From Anaerolineales bacterium UBA2317 (lineage in GTDB: Bacteria; Chloroflexota; Anaerolineae; Anaerolineales; Villigracilaceae), in NCBI GenBank assembly GCA_002345215.1, contig DDVH01000041.1, positions 1 to 29,474 on the forward strand: a stretch of DNA of 29,474 nucleotides, read 5' to 3'. Shown in pieces: positions 6,894 to 15,385 of the stretch. Position numbers and translations under genes: made by a program. Numbering within the stretch: the stretch's first letter is position 1; each line of letters starts with the position of its first letter. The notes under the pieces are model-generated. The model had not been told where the DNA came from. It saw nothing but the letters and a program-made list of their open reading frames with translations, and searched no databases.

Positions 6894-7646
6894 ATGCTCC
6901 AAGTAAAAAACCTCACAAAAGTATATGATGGAGGGGTAAAAGCACTAGATAACATTTCATTTGAAGTCCCCAAAGGTCAATTCCTAGCGGTAATTGGACT
7001 AAGCGGCTCAGGCAAATCCACGCTATTAAGATGCATTAACCGCCTCATCGAAACTAGCGCAGGAGAAATCATATGGGATGGAGAAAACATCACTGCCGCC
7101 ACGCCAGAAGAAATGCGTCGCATCAGACGTAAAATCGGCATGGTCTTTCAACACTTCAACTTGGTACACCGTTCCAAAGTGATTACCAACGTCTTAGGCG
7201 GTAGGCTTGGTTATGTAAACCCCGCTTGGAGTTTAATTAATCGTTTCCCCAAAGAAGATATAGAAAAAGCCACCAAACAACTGGAACGTGTTGGCATTGC
7301 CGATAAAGCAGACCATCGAGCCGATGAATTAAGTGGCGGTCAACAACAACGCGTCGGCATTGCACGTGCCCTCATGCAAGACCCCAACATGATTCTGGCA
7401 GATGAACCCGTTGCAAGTTTAGACCCCGTGCTGGCACATAGCATTATGAAACATTTAGAAGAAATTAACAAAAATGATGGAGTCACTGTTTTATGCAGTT
7501 TGCACTTTTTAGATTTAGTGCATAAATATGCCGACCGCGTAATTGCATTAAATCAAGGCAAAATCGTATTTGAAGGCTTACCCAATGAAATTGATGACCA
7601 AAAATTCAAAGACATTTACGGGCGTGATGCAGAAAGGGTGGGATAA
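6894..7646 (+). CDS. phnC: Phosphonate-type ABC transporter ATP-binding protein
   Basis: 250 residues, usual PhnC length. Walker A GLSGSGKST (35-43), Q-loop MVFQHFNLVHR (PhnC-typical), signature LSGGQ (146-150), Walker B MILADEP (166-172), H-loop SLHFLDL. The segment NVLGGRLGYVNPAWSLINRFPKED is characteristic of PhnC rather than of other importer ATPases. Supplies ATP hydrolysis for import with PhnD and PhnE. The stop TAA directly abuts the phnE ATG (no gap), so the two are translationally coupled. The ribosome site (GAGAAAC) is poor, consistent with lower expression than phnD. Confidence 0.93.
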   Translation: MLQVKNLTKVYDGGVKALDNISFEVPKGQFLAVIGLSGSGKSTLLRCINRLIETSAGEIIWDGENITAATPEEMRRIRRKIGMVFQHFNLVHRSKVITNVLGGRLGYVNPAWSLINRFPKEDIEKATKQLERVGIADKADHRADELSGGQQQRVGIARALMQDPNMILADEPVASLDPVLAHSIMKHLEEINKNDGVTVLCSLHFLDLVHKYADRVIALNQGKIVFEGLPNEIDDQKFKDIYGRDAERVG

Positions 7647-9485
7647 ATGAAAGACAATAAAAATTCATCTCCACTTCGTTCATTAGGTATTGGGTTAGCA
7701 GTTTTAGCCGTATTAGTTATATATGCTTATGGATTTGAAGTGACCAAAGTAAACCTAGAAGAACTGCGCAGTGAACAAAGGCAAAGCAGTCTTATACGAG
7801 TCACACGCGCTTTATTTCAACCTGATTTTCTTGAATACGAACAAGAATCGCAAATTGTAAACGGCATAGTTTATGTCACCTGCCCAACAGATGGCTCCAT
7901 ACCACAAGTTGAAGTGCAAGAAACAACACAACCTTATTTGACGGTTTCACCTGTATGCGCAGAAGCTGGTGAAGTTGTTACAGTGGAAGGGTTTAATTTT
8001 GCACCCAATGCCAAAGGACCTGTACGCTTTGTTCCAGGCAATGACCCTACCAATCTAGTGGAACTCGGTAACGATGTTGGGCAAGCAAATGCCGAAGGGT
8101 ATTTTAAGGTTGAGGTGAAGCTACCAAACCGTCCTAGTGATGAGGCGCAATATATCCGCGCAACAATCCGAAAAAATATCGGCACACCACAATTCACGCA
8201 AACGGCAAAAGATACGTGGGACAAAATTATCGAAACAGTTTTCTTAGCCTTATTAGCCACAACATTTGGAACAATTTTAGCAATTCCTTTGAGTTTTATG
8301 GCGGCTCGCAACTTGATGAAACCTGTTCGCAGTCCCTTAGCAAGTATTTCACTTTCAACACTAGGTTGGCCCCTCGGCATTGCCATTGGTGTTTATGTAG
8401 TAAATTTGATTAATAACTTTACAGCACCAATTTCAACAAACTTCTTAATCAACATCCTGAGTGTGATTCTTGTGCCAATCCTTGTGTCGTTTGGAGTCCG
8501 TTGGGCTTTGCCACAAGATGATACATCTGTGCCTTCAAGTTCCATTCGCTTCACACGTCTGGGAGTCTTGTTGATTGTTACCCTCATCAGTTTATTTGGC
8601 TTGTATCAATTTGCCGGCTTGGGAACAAACCTAGGCTTATCAATAGAATCTGCTTTGAGTTCATTTGGGTTTTTAGGAAGTTTTCTTGTTCAAGTAAGTG
8701 ATATTTTGCGCATCACAATTCCGGTGATTGGTGCCTTAGCCGCAGGTGGCGTGTTGAGCAATTTCCTCGGGAAAGTTGGTCAACGTGCTAGTGAAAGATT
8801 AAGCATTGGCCCAGTGAAAATATTAAATATCATTTCATCTGCCTTAGCCGGTGGAACGATAATGGGTTTGATTGGATGGCTAATTGAGTGGTTATATCAA
8901 ATTGGCAGACCCGAATTAACTTTCTGGGGACCAGTAATTGTTGGCGCAATGCTTGGAATCATATTAGCACTTTTCACCAAACCAAAAGATACATTGCCCA
9001 TTGGTTTGGTGATTTACACCATCACCCGCACAATTTTGAATACACTTCGTTCTGTAGAAGCATTGGTAATGGCGATTGTGTTCGTGATTGCAGTAGGTAT
9101 TGGTCCATTTGCCGGTGTGATTGCACTTGGTTTGCATACCATTGTAAGTTTAGCAAAATTGTATTCAGAACAAGTAGAGAGCATTCAACCCGGTCCATTA
9201 GAAGCAATTACTGCTACAGGTGCGAATCGCTTACAGACAATTATCTATGCAGTGGTACCACAAATTATTCCGCCTTATATTTCTTACACCATGTATCGTT
9301 GGGATATTAACGTGCGCATGTCCACGATTATTGGTTTTGTCGGTGGTGGTGGTATCGGTTTCTTGTTACAACAAAACATTAACTTGTTGAACTATCGTGC
9401 CGCCAGCGCACAGATGATTGCAATTGCGATTGTCGTTTCAATTATGGATTACATCAGTTCGGTATTGCGAGAAAAGGCTGTATAA
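7647..9485 (+). CDS. phnE: Enlarged PhnE-type permease with inserted extracytoplasmic domain
   Basis: 612 residues against 260-290 for ordinary PhnE. After one N-terminal membrane helix (about 10-30), a soluble stretch of about 150 residues holds a beta-rich segment. It reads LTVSPVCAEAGEVVTVEGFNFAPNAKGPVRF...FKVEVKLPN, resembling an IPT/TIG-type immunoglobulin-like fold. The permease core starts at TVFLALLATTFGTILAIPLSFMAARNLM and resumes in the last 200 residues with TLPIGLVIYTITRTILNTLRSVEALVMAIVFVIAVGIGPFAGVIAL. The ATPase-contact EAA loop is EAITATGANRLQTIIYAVVPQIIPPYISYTMYRWDINVR. Between these halves lie about 200 extra residues with several membrane segments. It forms the importer with PhnC and PhnD; the added domain may dock PhnD. 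Confidence 0.88.
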   Translation: MKDNKNSSPLRSLGIGLAVLAVLVIYAYGFEVTKVNLEELRSEQRQSSLIRVTRALFQPDFLEYEQESQIVNGIVYVTCPTDGSIPQVEVQETTQPYLTVSPVCAEAGEVVTVEGFNFAPNAKGPVRFVPGNDPTNLVELGNDVGQANAEGYFKVEVKLPNRPSDEAQYIRATIRKNIGTPQFTQTAKDTWDKIIETVFLALLATTFGTILAIPLSFMAARNLMKPVRSPLASISLSTLGWPLGIAIGVYVVNLINNFTAPISTNFLINILSVILVPILVSFGVRWALPQDDTSVPSSSIRFTRLGVLLIVTLISLFGLYQFAGLGTNLGLSIESALSSFGFLGSFLVQVSDILRITIPVIGALAAGGVLSNFLGKVGQRASERLSIGPVKILNIISSALAGGTIMGLIGWLIEWLYQIGRPELTFWGPVIVGAMLGIILALFTKPKDTLPIGLVIYTITRTILNTLRSVEALVMAIVFVIAVGIGPFAGVIALGLHTIVSLAKLYSEQVESIQPGPLEAITATGANRLQTIIYAVVPQIIPPYISYTMYRWDINVRMSTIIGFVGGGGIGFLLQQNINLLNYRAASAQMIAIAIVVSIMDYISSVLREKAV

Positions 9486-9487
9486 AA

Positions 9488-9523
9488 GAAAAAAGACTGG
9501 CTTTTGAAGCCAGTCTTTTTTTC
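9488..9523. terminator. Bidirectional terminator between phnE and the desaturase gene
   Basis: GAAAAAAGACTGGCTT and AAGCCAGTCTTTTTTTC pair with a TTG loop; A and T runs flank both sides. It serves the convergent phnE and desaturase genes. Confidence 0.9.
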
Positions 9524-9524
9524 T

Positions 9525-10541
9525 TTAAGGATTATCTTTTTGCATTTGCATTTTATACTTTTTTACAGCATTCCAACCCACTAACATTTTTTCTTTTTCA
9601 TCCCACAAACGGAAGTATAAAGATTTCAAACTGTCTTTGAACGTCAGCGGCTCAATTTGGAAGATGGGATTTTCATTGTGACATTCTTCTAATTTGTAAT
9701 TCGGAATCTTGGGACTCAAATGGTGAATGTGATGAAAGCCAATGTTGCCAGTAAACCATTGGAAAATTTTTGGCAATTTATAAAATGAACTACCATCCAT
9801 ACCTGCTTTGAAGAATTCCCAATCTCGATGTCTTTCCCAATATGTGGGTTCAAAGTTATGTTGTACATAAAATAACCACACGCCAGTGCCACATGCCATG
9901 AGCAAAATTGGAATTTCAACCAACAAATAGGCTTGCCAGCCGATGTGGTAAATCGTCCAGCCGACAAAACCTAACAAAGCAATATTCGTCCATATCACAC
10001 TATTTTTTTCGCGTTTACCAGCCACATCTTTTTCCCAAAAGCGATGCGTGAAAACAAATACAATCAACGCGCCAACTGTAAAAAGAATTAATGGATTACG
10101 CATAATGCGATAGCCAATTTTTTTATACCATGGAGCGGCGATATATTCTTCGACTGTCATTGTGTACACATCACCGATACCGCGTCTATCTAAATCTCCG
10201 GCGGTGGCGTGATGAATCGCATGAGAATGTTTCCAATGAAAGTAGGGAGTCCACACTGCTACCCCTAGTAATAAGCCTAAACGGTTATTCGCAAGTTGAC
10301 TTTTAAAGAAAGAACCGTGGCAACAATCATGAAAGATGATGAACATGCGTACCATGAATCCTGCCGCGGGAATGGTCAGTAAAAATGTCAACCAATATCC
10401 AATTTCAAGACTACGATATGCAAGATACCATAATAAAAAAAACGGAATGACTGAATTAAATACTTGCCATAGACTGCGCCATGTATCTGGGTGGGCATAT
10501 TGTGAGACGATGCTTTGCCATTTTATTTTTCCGATGCTCAT
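9525..10541 (-). CDS. Membrane fatty-acid desaturase (acyl-lipid, DesA/FAD2-like)
   Basis: 338 residues from ATG 10541, chosen because AAGGAG lies 8 bases before it; a 7-codon longer frame lacks this. Di-iron histidine boxes: HDCCH (71-75), HSHAIHH within FHWKHSHAIHHA (about 105-111), and GFHHIHH near 278, in the usual order and spacing for acyl-lipid desaturases. Four or so membrane segments (about 33-60, 85-100, 150-170, 190-215). The family uses oxygen and an electron donor to introduce cis double bonds into membrane lipid acyl chains. This suggests exposure to oxygen and cold-adaptive membrane tuning. Regiospecificity cannot be told from sequence. Stands alone, convergent with phnE. Confidence 0.92.
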   Translation of the reverse strand: MSIGKIKWQSIVSQYAHPDTWRSLWQVFNSVIPFFLLWYLAYRSLEIGYWLTFLLTIPAAGFMVRMFIIFHDCCHGSFFKSQLANNRLGLLLGVAVWTPYFHWKHSHAIHHATAGDLDRRGIGDVYTMTVEEYIAAPWYKKIGYRIMRNPLILFTVGALIVFVFTHRFWEKDVAGKREKNSVIWTNIALLGFVGWTIYHIGWQAYLLVEIPILLMACGTGVWLFYVQHNFEPTYWERHRDWEFFKAGMDGSSFYKLPKIFQWFTGNIGFHHIHHLSPKIPNYKLEECHNENPIFQIEPLTFKDSLKSLYFRLWDEKEKMLVGWNAVKKYKMQMQKDNP

Positions 10542-10564
10542 TTTGTTTCTCCTTTTATACAATC

Positions 10565-10592
10565 GTAGGGGCGAGGCATACCTCGCCCCTAC
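10565..10592. repeat. Dispersed palindrome, GTAGGGGC family, copy 1
   Basis: GTAGGGGCGAGG (10565-10576) and CCTCGCCCCTAC (10581-10592) form a perfect 12-bp stem with a CATA loop. It shares its GTAGGGGC...GCCCCTAC ends with the element at 14413. It lies between the lipoprotein gene stop and the desaturase start (both minus), so it could also act as a weak transcription barrier. Confidence 0.8.
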
Positions 10593-10598
10593 ATAAAA

Positions 10599-11891
10599 TT
10601 ATTTTGTCCCAATCATACTCTTATATTCTAAAAATGTCGTGATTCCGTTAATCCAATGTGCTACGCCGTCAATACGAATCGACGGGTCTTCACAAGTGCT
10701 AAAGATTCCGCCTTCATATTTTTCATATATGTTATAAGAAATTTCAAAGCCACAATTGCTATCTGGAATTTGCCTTGCGGATACAAATGTAATAAACGTA
10801 TTGATTTCACGTTCAAGCCAAGCATGCTCAACATCTGATAAATAAAATGCTTGTGCAATAGATGCGAGCGCTTCTATTTTTGTTGCTGTAGAAATACTAG
10901 AATTAATCGGGTTCAATGAACGAACTTGACCAGCAATAATCACATTCGCAATTTCAGTAGTATACGCAATATCTTCTTGACTCAATTCATCCAAACGAGC
11001 AAACATTGAAAACGCATACGCATGTGCATAATCTTCGCTGACAGGTTGCGTAATCATAAAATCATTGATTTCATGGGCTTGTTCTAACCAAAAAACATTT
11101 TCGGTCATTTCATAGAGTTGTAGTAAAGCGTATAAACTTTCACCGTTAAAAGTTGTGATGAAATAATCCGCATCAGCCGTGCCGCTAAAATGCGGGTCAA
11201 ATGAATGATAAAAGCCACCTTCAGGCTTTCGCATGGAGACAATGAAATACCCCGAATCAATGGCTATGGAAATTAAATTTTTTTCTTCGAGTGTGAAATC
11301 ACCAGTGGCTTGCCAGCGTTTATAAATTACATCTATTGTAGATGTCGCCCCACCTAATGGACAAATTCCATTTGCATAAAAACAAGTGCCTGTAAAATGC
11401 TCAGGGTTACTGATTAAATTTTCAAGGTAATGATTTAGTGCCAAATCTGCTGAGGTGCAATATTTTGAATCAACAGAAACTCTACAAATCGTATAGAGCG
11501 CGCCAACTCCAGCCATCAAACGAATATCAGAAGATGCGTATGCTCTATCATCATTCAAAATATTCACTTGATATGCCAATTCCCCATTCGGCAATTGCTG
11601 GCGGATTAAGTAATCACCAGAAGTGATAATCGAATTTTTCAGTGGGCTATTTTCAATTGAAATAATTTCAGGTGTTCGGATTGGAAATGTAGTTGGTATA
11701 GGTGTTGATGTAGCAGGAATTTGGACTTGCGTGGGATTTTGATTCGCACAGGCAGATAATCCGATGAATAAAATCAAAGACAAAGATTTAACCACAGAGA
11801 ACACAAAGACCACAGAGTTTTTTTCTTGCTTTCTCTGTGAACTCTGTGGTCTCGGTGGTGAAAAAAATTTTTTACTCTCTTTTTTAGGCAT
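10599..11891 (-). CDS. Predicted lipoprotein with alpha/alpha-barrel-like body, function unknown
   Basis: 430 residues as drawn from ATG 11891, which overlaps the HAD gene stop by 8 bases. A lipoprotein signal (LSLILFIGLSAC) precedes a Thr/Pro-rich linker. The first roughly 33 residues, rich in Lys/Ser/Pro, are encoded largely by a dispersed repeat (11791-11859). A GTG inside that repeat (giving VVKSLSLILF) would produce a normal-length signal peptide, so the true start is uncertain. The mature part is helical with recurring YLIRQQLPNGELAYQ, GGFYHSFDPHFSGTADADYF and NGESLYALLQLYEMTEN segments. These recall (alpha/alpha)6-barrel proteins such as glycoside hydrolases or epimerases acting on extracellular glycans. 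No catalytic signature is certain. Confidence 0.75.
   Translation of the reverse strand: MPKKESKKFFSPPRPQSSQRKQEKNSVVFVFSVVKSLSLILFIGLSACANQNPTQVQIPATSTPIPTTFPIRTPEIISIENSPLKNSIITSGDYLIRQQLPNGELAYQVNILNDDRAYASSDIRLMAGVGALYTICRVSVDSKYCTSADLALNHYLENLISNPEHFTGTCFYANGICPLGGATSTIDVIYKRWQATGDFTLEEKNLISIAIDSGYFIVSMRKPEGGFYHSFDPHFSGTADADYFITTFNGESLYALLQLYEMTENVFWLEQAHEINDFMITQPVSEDYAHAYAFSMFARLDELSQEDIAYTTEIANVIIAGQVRSLNPINSSISTATKIEALASIAQAFYLSDVEHAWLEREINTFITFVSARQIPDSNCGFEISYNIYEKYEGGIFSTCEDPSIRIDGVAHWINGITTFLEYKSMIGTK
11791..11859. repeat. CCACAGAG-type inverted repeat inside a coding region
   Basis: Two 27-base arms (11791-11817 and 11833-11859) are imperfect inverted copies of each other, matching at 22 of 27 positions, both built from ACCACAGAG-like units. 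They are separated by a T-rich spacer. Repeats of this kind are scattered in many bacterial genomes. Here it sits in frame at the 5' end of the lipoprotein gene. Confidence 0.75.
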
Positions 11892-12552
11892 TTGCTAATT
11901 TTGCCATTAAGTCTTGCAATGTCAATTCTGCTAAAGAAGAAACTGTCAAATCACCTTGCACATTCATTTGCTTGGTTAATCCATTTGGAACAGCCACAAC
12001 GAAGATTCCAGCCCGGCGTGATGCTAAAACTCCGTTTGGGGAATCTTCAAACACAATCGCTTCATGACTCTTAACCTCTAGTTGCTCTAGCACCTTCAAA
12101 TAAATATCTGGGTGAGGCTTTGTTTTTCCTTTTTCAACGTCATCCTGACAAATGATGAAATCAAATAAATCATAAATGCCGAGGCGTTTGGTATGTGAAT
12201 CAACCCATGAATGTGGAGAACTGGAACCAATTGCCACTTTAAGTCCACTAGATTTGGCAGAGTGAATCAAATTCATGACGCCGGGCAAAATATCACTGGC
12301 ATGGATAATCGCATCCGATTCTTGGCGGTAACGAAGATTCGAGGAAGCAGAATCAACTTTCCCCGCAGAAAGAAGCGTGAGATGTTCCGCTGCATTAAAT
12401 GTCGAAATGCCATATCCGCCCACAGTTTTTTCCCACTCATGCACGGGCAATTCAAATCCATATTCTTTATAAATATTTTGCCAAACAGTTACTTCGGGGG
12501 TTTCGGTATCAAGAATCAAACCATCGAAATCAAAAATCAATGCTTTCAACAT
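11884..12552 (-). CDS. HAD-superfamily hydrolase (beta-phosphoglucomutase/phosphatase-like)
   Basis: 222 residues, HAD subclass IA. Motif I DFDGLILDTE with nucleophile Asp8 and acid/base Asp10; motif II IGSSSPHSW; motif III Lys in KGKTKPHPDIY; motif IV VFEDSPNGV. An alpha-helical cap lies at about 15-85. The family moves phosphate on small sugar phosphates or hydrolyses them; substrate not predictable. Its ATG (12550-12552) directly follows the TAA of the 104-aa gene, and its last codons overlap the lipoprotein start, so the genes are co-transcribed and coupled. Confidence 0.9.
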   Translation of the reverse strand: MLKALIFDFDGLILDTETPEVTVWQNIYKEYGFELPVHEWEKTVGGYGISTFNAAEHLTLLSAGKVDSASSNLRYRQESDAIIHASDILPGVMNLIHSAKSSGLKVAIGSSSPHSWVDSHTKRLGIYDLFDFIICQDDVEKGKTKPHPDIYLKVLEQLEVKSHEAIVFEDSPNGVLASRRAGIFVVAVPNGLTKQMNVQGDLTVSSLAELTLQDLMAKLANA

Positions 12553-12867
12553 TTACGGAAATCGCCTCACAAATTCTGAAATCGCTTCCCAAATTTTCAA
12601 ATCACTAGCATCGTTATAAATTAAATCTAAAATATCTTTTACAGAAGCACGCATAGCACGATATTCACGTTGGGCATCGGTATCCGAATTAAAAAATCTG
12701 GTATGGTCCATCCAACCAAAAATATTTAACGAAACCGAAACAAATTCTTTACTGCGTTTCAAAGTAATGCGAGCAAGGTCGGTATATTGTTCATCAAACA
12801 AAATCATACCGCCATCATTCACAGCGCCAATTGTTTTTCCAAAATTAAACTGAGACCAATTACTCAT
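12553..12867 (-). CDS. Hypothetical protein (104 aa)
   Basis: Not recognised. Soluble, no signal peptide. N-terminal half is strand-rich (TIGAVNDGGMILFDEQYTDLARITLKRSKEFVSVSLNIFGWMDHTRFF). The C-terminal half is helical (AQREYRAMRASVKDILDLIYND...IWEAISEFVRRFP). Overlaps the GNAT-like gene by 8 bases upstream and abuts the HAD gene downstream, so it is embedded in an operon, which supports it being real. The small alpha/beta shape would fit a binding or regulatory partner, but no function is claimed. Confidence 0.75.
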   Translation of the reverse strand: MSNWSQFNFGKTIGAVNDGGMILFDEQYTDLARITLKRSKEFVSVSLNIFGWMDHTRFFNSDTDAQREYRAMRASVKDILDLIYNDASDLKIWEAISEFVRRFP

Positions 12868-13777
12868 CTACTTCCATCCTACTCATGCTTGAAGGTTGCA
12901 CACCCGCATTGGATGGAATCACTTTGGCAGGTTTGCCATCTTTTACAAAGCGTGCTAAATGTTTCACCATCACCGCTTGCCGTTGTGATGCTTTCGCGCC
13001 TAAATCTTCTAAGGCAGGTTCTAACCACGTTTGATATGAGCGTACATTCAAATATATTTTTCGATTGCCACGATTTTGAAAATTCGCCAACAACGAAATA
13101 ATTTTTTCTTCCACCTCATCTTCATCAGGATGAATCAACGGCGTAATCACAATGCCATACATACCCGAAGTAATGTTTGCATAACCTTTCATTTCTTGAT
13201 GCACAAAACCAACGGCACGATTCGGTGCTGGTTCAACAGGATGTAACAACTGCGGCACAATATGATAATGCAGACTTTGAATTGCAGGCAAATTGACAGA
13301 TTGCACACGCCTCCAACTCACGGGGATACCTGCTCTTGCTATCTCAACCTGAGTCACATCCCACAGCCTTTGCCAAGCATAGACAGAGAAGCCTGACATT
13401 CTTAACGCCGGAAAGACCTGATTGGTTTCGTCAATTTCAGCCAAAATGTGAAATGCTTTCCATTCACCTGCTTGTTTGGTGAGATGCTCAATTAATTCAG
13501 GTAATTGTGGGTCATTCAAATGTGATGATGGTGCCAAATACAATAGTTTTGCAAACGTCTCGCCGCGTGTGTGGATAATTCCGCCTAATAATGTTGTCTC
13601 TCCGCCATTTGAAATTGCTGCATACAAATGCCGTGCCGGATTGATATATGCCAACAATCCCATCGCCCCCAGCGGATGTCCGCGCGTTAATGCACGCGCA
13701 CTATCCAAAGTTAAAACGTCATTTCGATAGCGTGCAATCGTTGGGAGGTCCAAAAAATCCAGAGAACGGACAGACAT
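12860..13777 (-). CDS. GNAT-like acetyltransferase-fold protein
   Basis: 305 residues. It begins VRSLDFLDLPTIARYRNDVLTLDSARALTRG, like the opening strand-helix of GNAT domains. Two alpha/beta halves follow (about 1-150 and 170-280). FVHQEMKGYANITSGMYGIVITPLIHPDEDEVEEKIISLLAN and KIYLNVRSYQTWLEPALEDLGAKASQRQAVMVKHL in the second half match the final GNAT strands and the dipped-back helix. A clear acetyl-CoA pyrophosphate loop (Q/RxxGxG/A) is not visible, so it may be a degenerate or non-catalytic member. There is no obvious ribosome site before ATG 13777, only 11 bases after the pdxT terminator hairpin. First gene of a four-gene run. Confidence 0.65.
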   Translation of the reverse strand: MSVRSLDFLDLPTIARYRNDVLTLDSARALTRGHPLGAMGLLAYINPARHLYAAISNGGETTLLGGIIHTRGETFAKLLYLAPSSHLNDPQLPELIEHLTKQAGEWKAFHILAEIDETNQVFPALRMSGFSVYAWQRLWDVTQVEIARAGIPVSWRRVQSVNLPAIQSLHYHIVPQLLHPVEPAPNRAVGFVHQEMKGYANITSGMYGIVITPLIHPDEDEVEEKIISLLANFQNRGNRKIYLNVRSYQTWLEPALEDLGAKASQRQAVMVKHLARFVKDGKPAKVIPSNAGVQPSSMSRMEVDE

Positions 13778-13787
13778 GCCGTTAATT

Positions 13788-13819
13788 ATAAATGAGTGTG
13801 GAAATCCACACTCATTTAT
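13788..13819. terminator. Terminator downstream of pdxT
   Basis: ATAAATGAGTGTGG and CCACACTCATTTAT pair perfectly around AAAT, with A/T-rich flanks. On the minus strand it follows the pdxT stop by a few bases. It ends 11 bases before the next gene start, so expression of the GNAT operon may partly come from read-through. Confidence 0.85.
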
Positions 13820-13821
13820 TG

Positions 13822-14400
13822 TTAAGATGCTAGGGAAATGAAATATTCGTGAAATCTTGTATCATCCGTTAACTCAGGATGAAACGAAGTTGCCAACAAA
13901 TGACCTTCTTGAGCCGCCACGATGCGACCATCCTCTAATTTGGAAAGTACTTTTGCTTTTCCACTCACTGACTCAATAATCGGCGCACGGATAAAAACTG
14001 CATGATATGGATATTCTGCGCCAGTGGCTTTATATAACTCGTCAATTTCTAAATCGGTTTCAAACGAATCAACCTGACGACCAAATGCATTTCTTTGCAC
14101 TTTGATATTCATCAAACCTAGCAAAGGCTGGTCACGACCAATATCTTTTGAAAGAAAAATTGCGCCAGCACATGTTCCCCAAATAGCTTTTGACTTTCCA
14201 AATTCTTGTAATGGCTTCATCAAATCATAAGCAACAGCAAGTTTGCCAATCGTTGTAGATTCACCGCCGGGCATAATCAAGCCATCTAATCCATCCAAAT
14301 GTTTTGGCAAACGAACTTCTGCTGTCTCCACGCCGATTTTTTTCAGCATGGTGATATGTTCTGCAAAATCGCCTTGCAAGGCGAGGACTCCAATTTTCAT
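13822..14400 (-). CDS. pdxT: Pyridoxal 5'-phosphate synthase glutaminase subunit
   Basis: Glutaminase partner of PdxS: it releases ammonia from glutamine and channels it to PdxS for pyridoxal phosphate synthesis. 192 residues, family length. Starts MKIGVLALQGDFAEH; oxyanion region MPGGESTT (43-50); nucleophile Cys77 in GTCAGA; His174 and Glu176 in FHPEL complete the triad. Follows pdxS with a 49-base gap holding a palindromic repeat. Terminated by the hairpin at 13788. Confidence 0.96.
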   Translation of the reverse strand: MKIGVLALQGDFAEHITMLKKIGVETAEVRLPKHLDGLDGLIMPGGESTTIGKLAVAYDLMKPLQEFGKSKAIWGTCAGAIFLSKDIGRDQPLLGLMNIKVQRNAFGRQVDSFETDLEIDELYKATGAEYPYHAVFIRAPIIESVSGKAKVLSKLEDGRIVAAQEGHLLATSFHPELTDDTRFHEYFISLAS

Positions 14401-14412
14401 TGTTCAATACCG

Positions 14413-14440
14413 GTAGGGGCACGATATATCGTGCCCCTAC
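14413..14440. repeat. Dispersed palindrome, GTAGGGGC family, copy 2
   Basis: GTAGGGGCACGATA and TATCGTGCCCCTAC form a perfect 28-base palindrome in the pdxS-pdxT gap. Same ends as the element at 10565, with a different core. It may stabilise the pdxS message relative to pdxT. Confidence 0.85.
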
Positions 14441-14449
14441 AATAATTAT

Positions 14450-15337
14450 TTACCAACCACGAACCGCAAGTTTTTCCGCTTCTGGCATTTGAGCGGCATT
14501 ACGTCCAACCATTGCTTCGCCAAGATTCTTACTTACTTCTGCCAAAATAGAAGCATCTTGATAATGCGTCACTGATTTAACAATCGCGGCGGCACGTTTG
14601 GCAGGGTCACCAGATTTGAAAATACCAGAACCCACAAAAACACCATCCACACCGAGTTGCATCATCAAAGCTGCATCTGCTGGAGTTGCCACGCCACCCG
14701 CCGCAAAATTAACCACAGGCATACGTCCTAAAGTTTTTACTTCTTTGATTAATTCATAAGGCGCGCCATTATTTTTTGCAAACGTCATCAACTCTTCATC
14801 ATCCATATTTTGGATTTGTTTAATGGCACCAATCACAGAACGAGCATGACGAACCGCTTCAACTACGTCGCCTGTACCTGCTTCACCCTTCGTGCGAATC
14901 ATTGCCGCGCCTTCACCGATTCTGCGAAGAGCTTCGCCGATGTTTCTACATCCACACACAAACGGCACTTTGAAATTATGTTTCAAGATGTGATGTTCTT
15001 CATCGGCTGGAGTTAACACTTCAGATTCATCAATGTAGTCAACGCCGATAGATTCAAGAATCTGTGCTTCCACGAAATGACCAATGCGACATTTTGCCAT
15101 CACAGGAATTGTGACTGCATCCATAATCTTCAAAATCATATCGGGGTCTGACATTCTCGCCACGCCGCCATCAGCCCGAATGTCAGCAGGGACGCGTTCT
15201 AACGCCATCACTGCACACGCGCCGGCATCTTCCGCAATTTTGGCTTGTTCAGCATTCACCACATCCATGATGACGCCGCCTTTCAACATTTGAGCCAAGC
15301 CTTTTTTCTCAGTCCATGTTCCAGTTTTTGCTTCCAT
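14450..15337 (-). CDS. pdxS: Pyridoxal 5'-phosphate synthase, synthase subunit
   Basis: TIM-barrel enzyme that builds pyridoxal phosphate from ribose 5-phosphate, glyceraldehyde 3-phosphate and ammonia; normally a dodecamer decorated with PdxT. 295 residues, full length. Catalytic Asp25 (GVIMDVV), the imine-forming Lys82 (PVMAKCRIGHF) and Lys150 (IRTKGEAGTGDV) are present. The phosphate-binding NFAAGGVATPADAALMMQLGVDGVFVGSGIFKS is also intact. GGAGTAAAAATT precedes the ATG. Transcribed divergently from the MocR-type regulator, which very likely controls it. Confidence 0.97.
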   Translation of the reverse strand: MEAKTGTWTEKKGLAQMLKGGVIMDVVNAEQAKIAEDAGACAVMALERVPADIRADGGVARMSDPDMILKIMDAVTIPVMAKCRIGHFVEAQILESIGVDYIDESEVLTPADEEHHILKHNFKVPFVCGCRNIGEALRRIGEGAAMIRTKGEAGTGDVVEAVRHARSVIGAIKQIQNMDDEELMTFAKNNGAPYELIKEVKTLGRMPVVNFAAGGVATPADAALMMQLGVDGVFVGSGIFKSGDPAKRAAAIVKSVTHYQDASILAEVSKNLGEAMVGRNAAQMPEAEKLAVRGW

Positions 15338-15385
15338 AATTTTTACTCCTAATAAAACTTTTTATGTATTGCTAATTTTAGACTG

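Noticed and set aside
7934..8386. 150-codon open frame on the minus strand inside phnE
   Set aside because: It is antisense to a clear permease gene, has no ribosome site and no recognisable domain; a shadow of codon bias.
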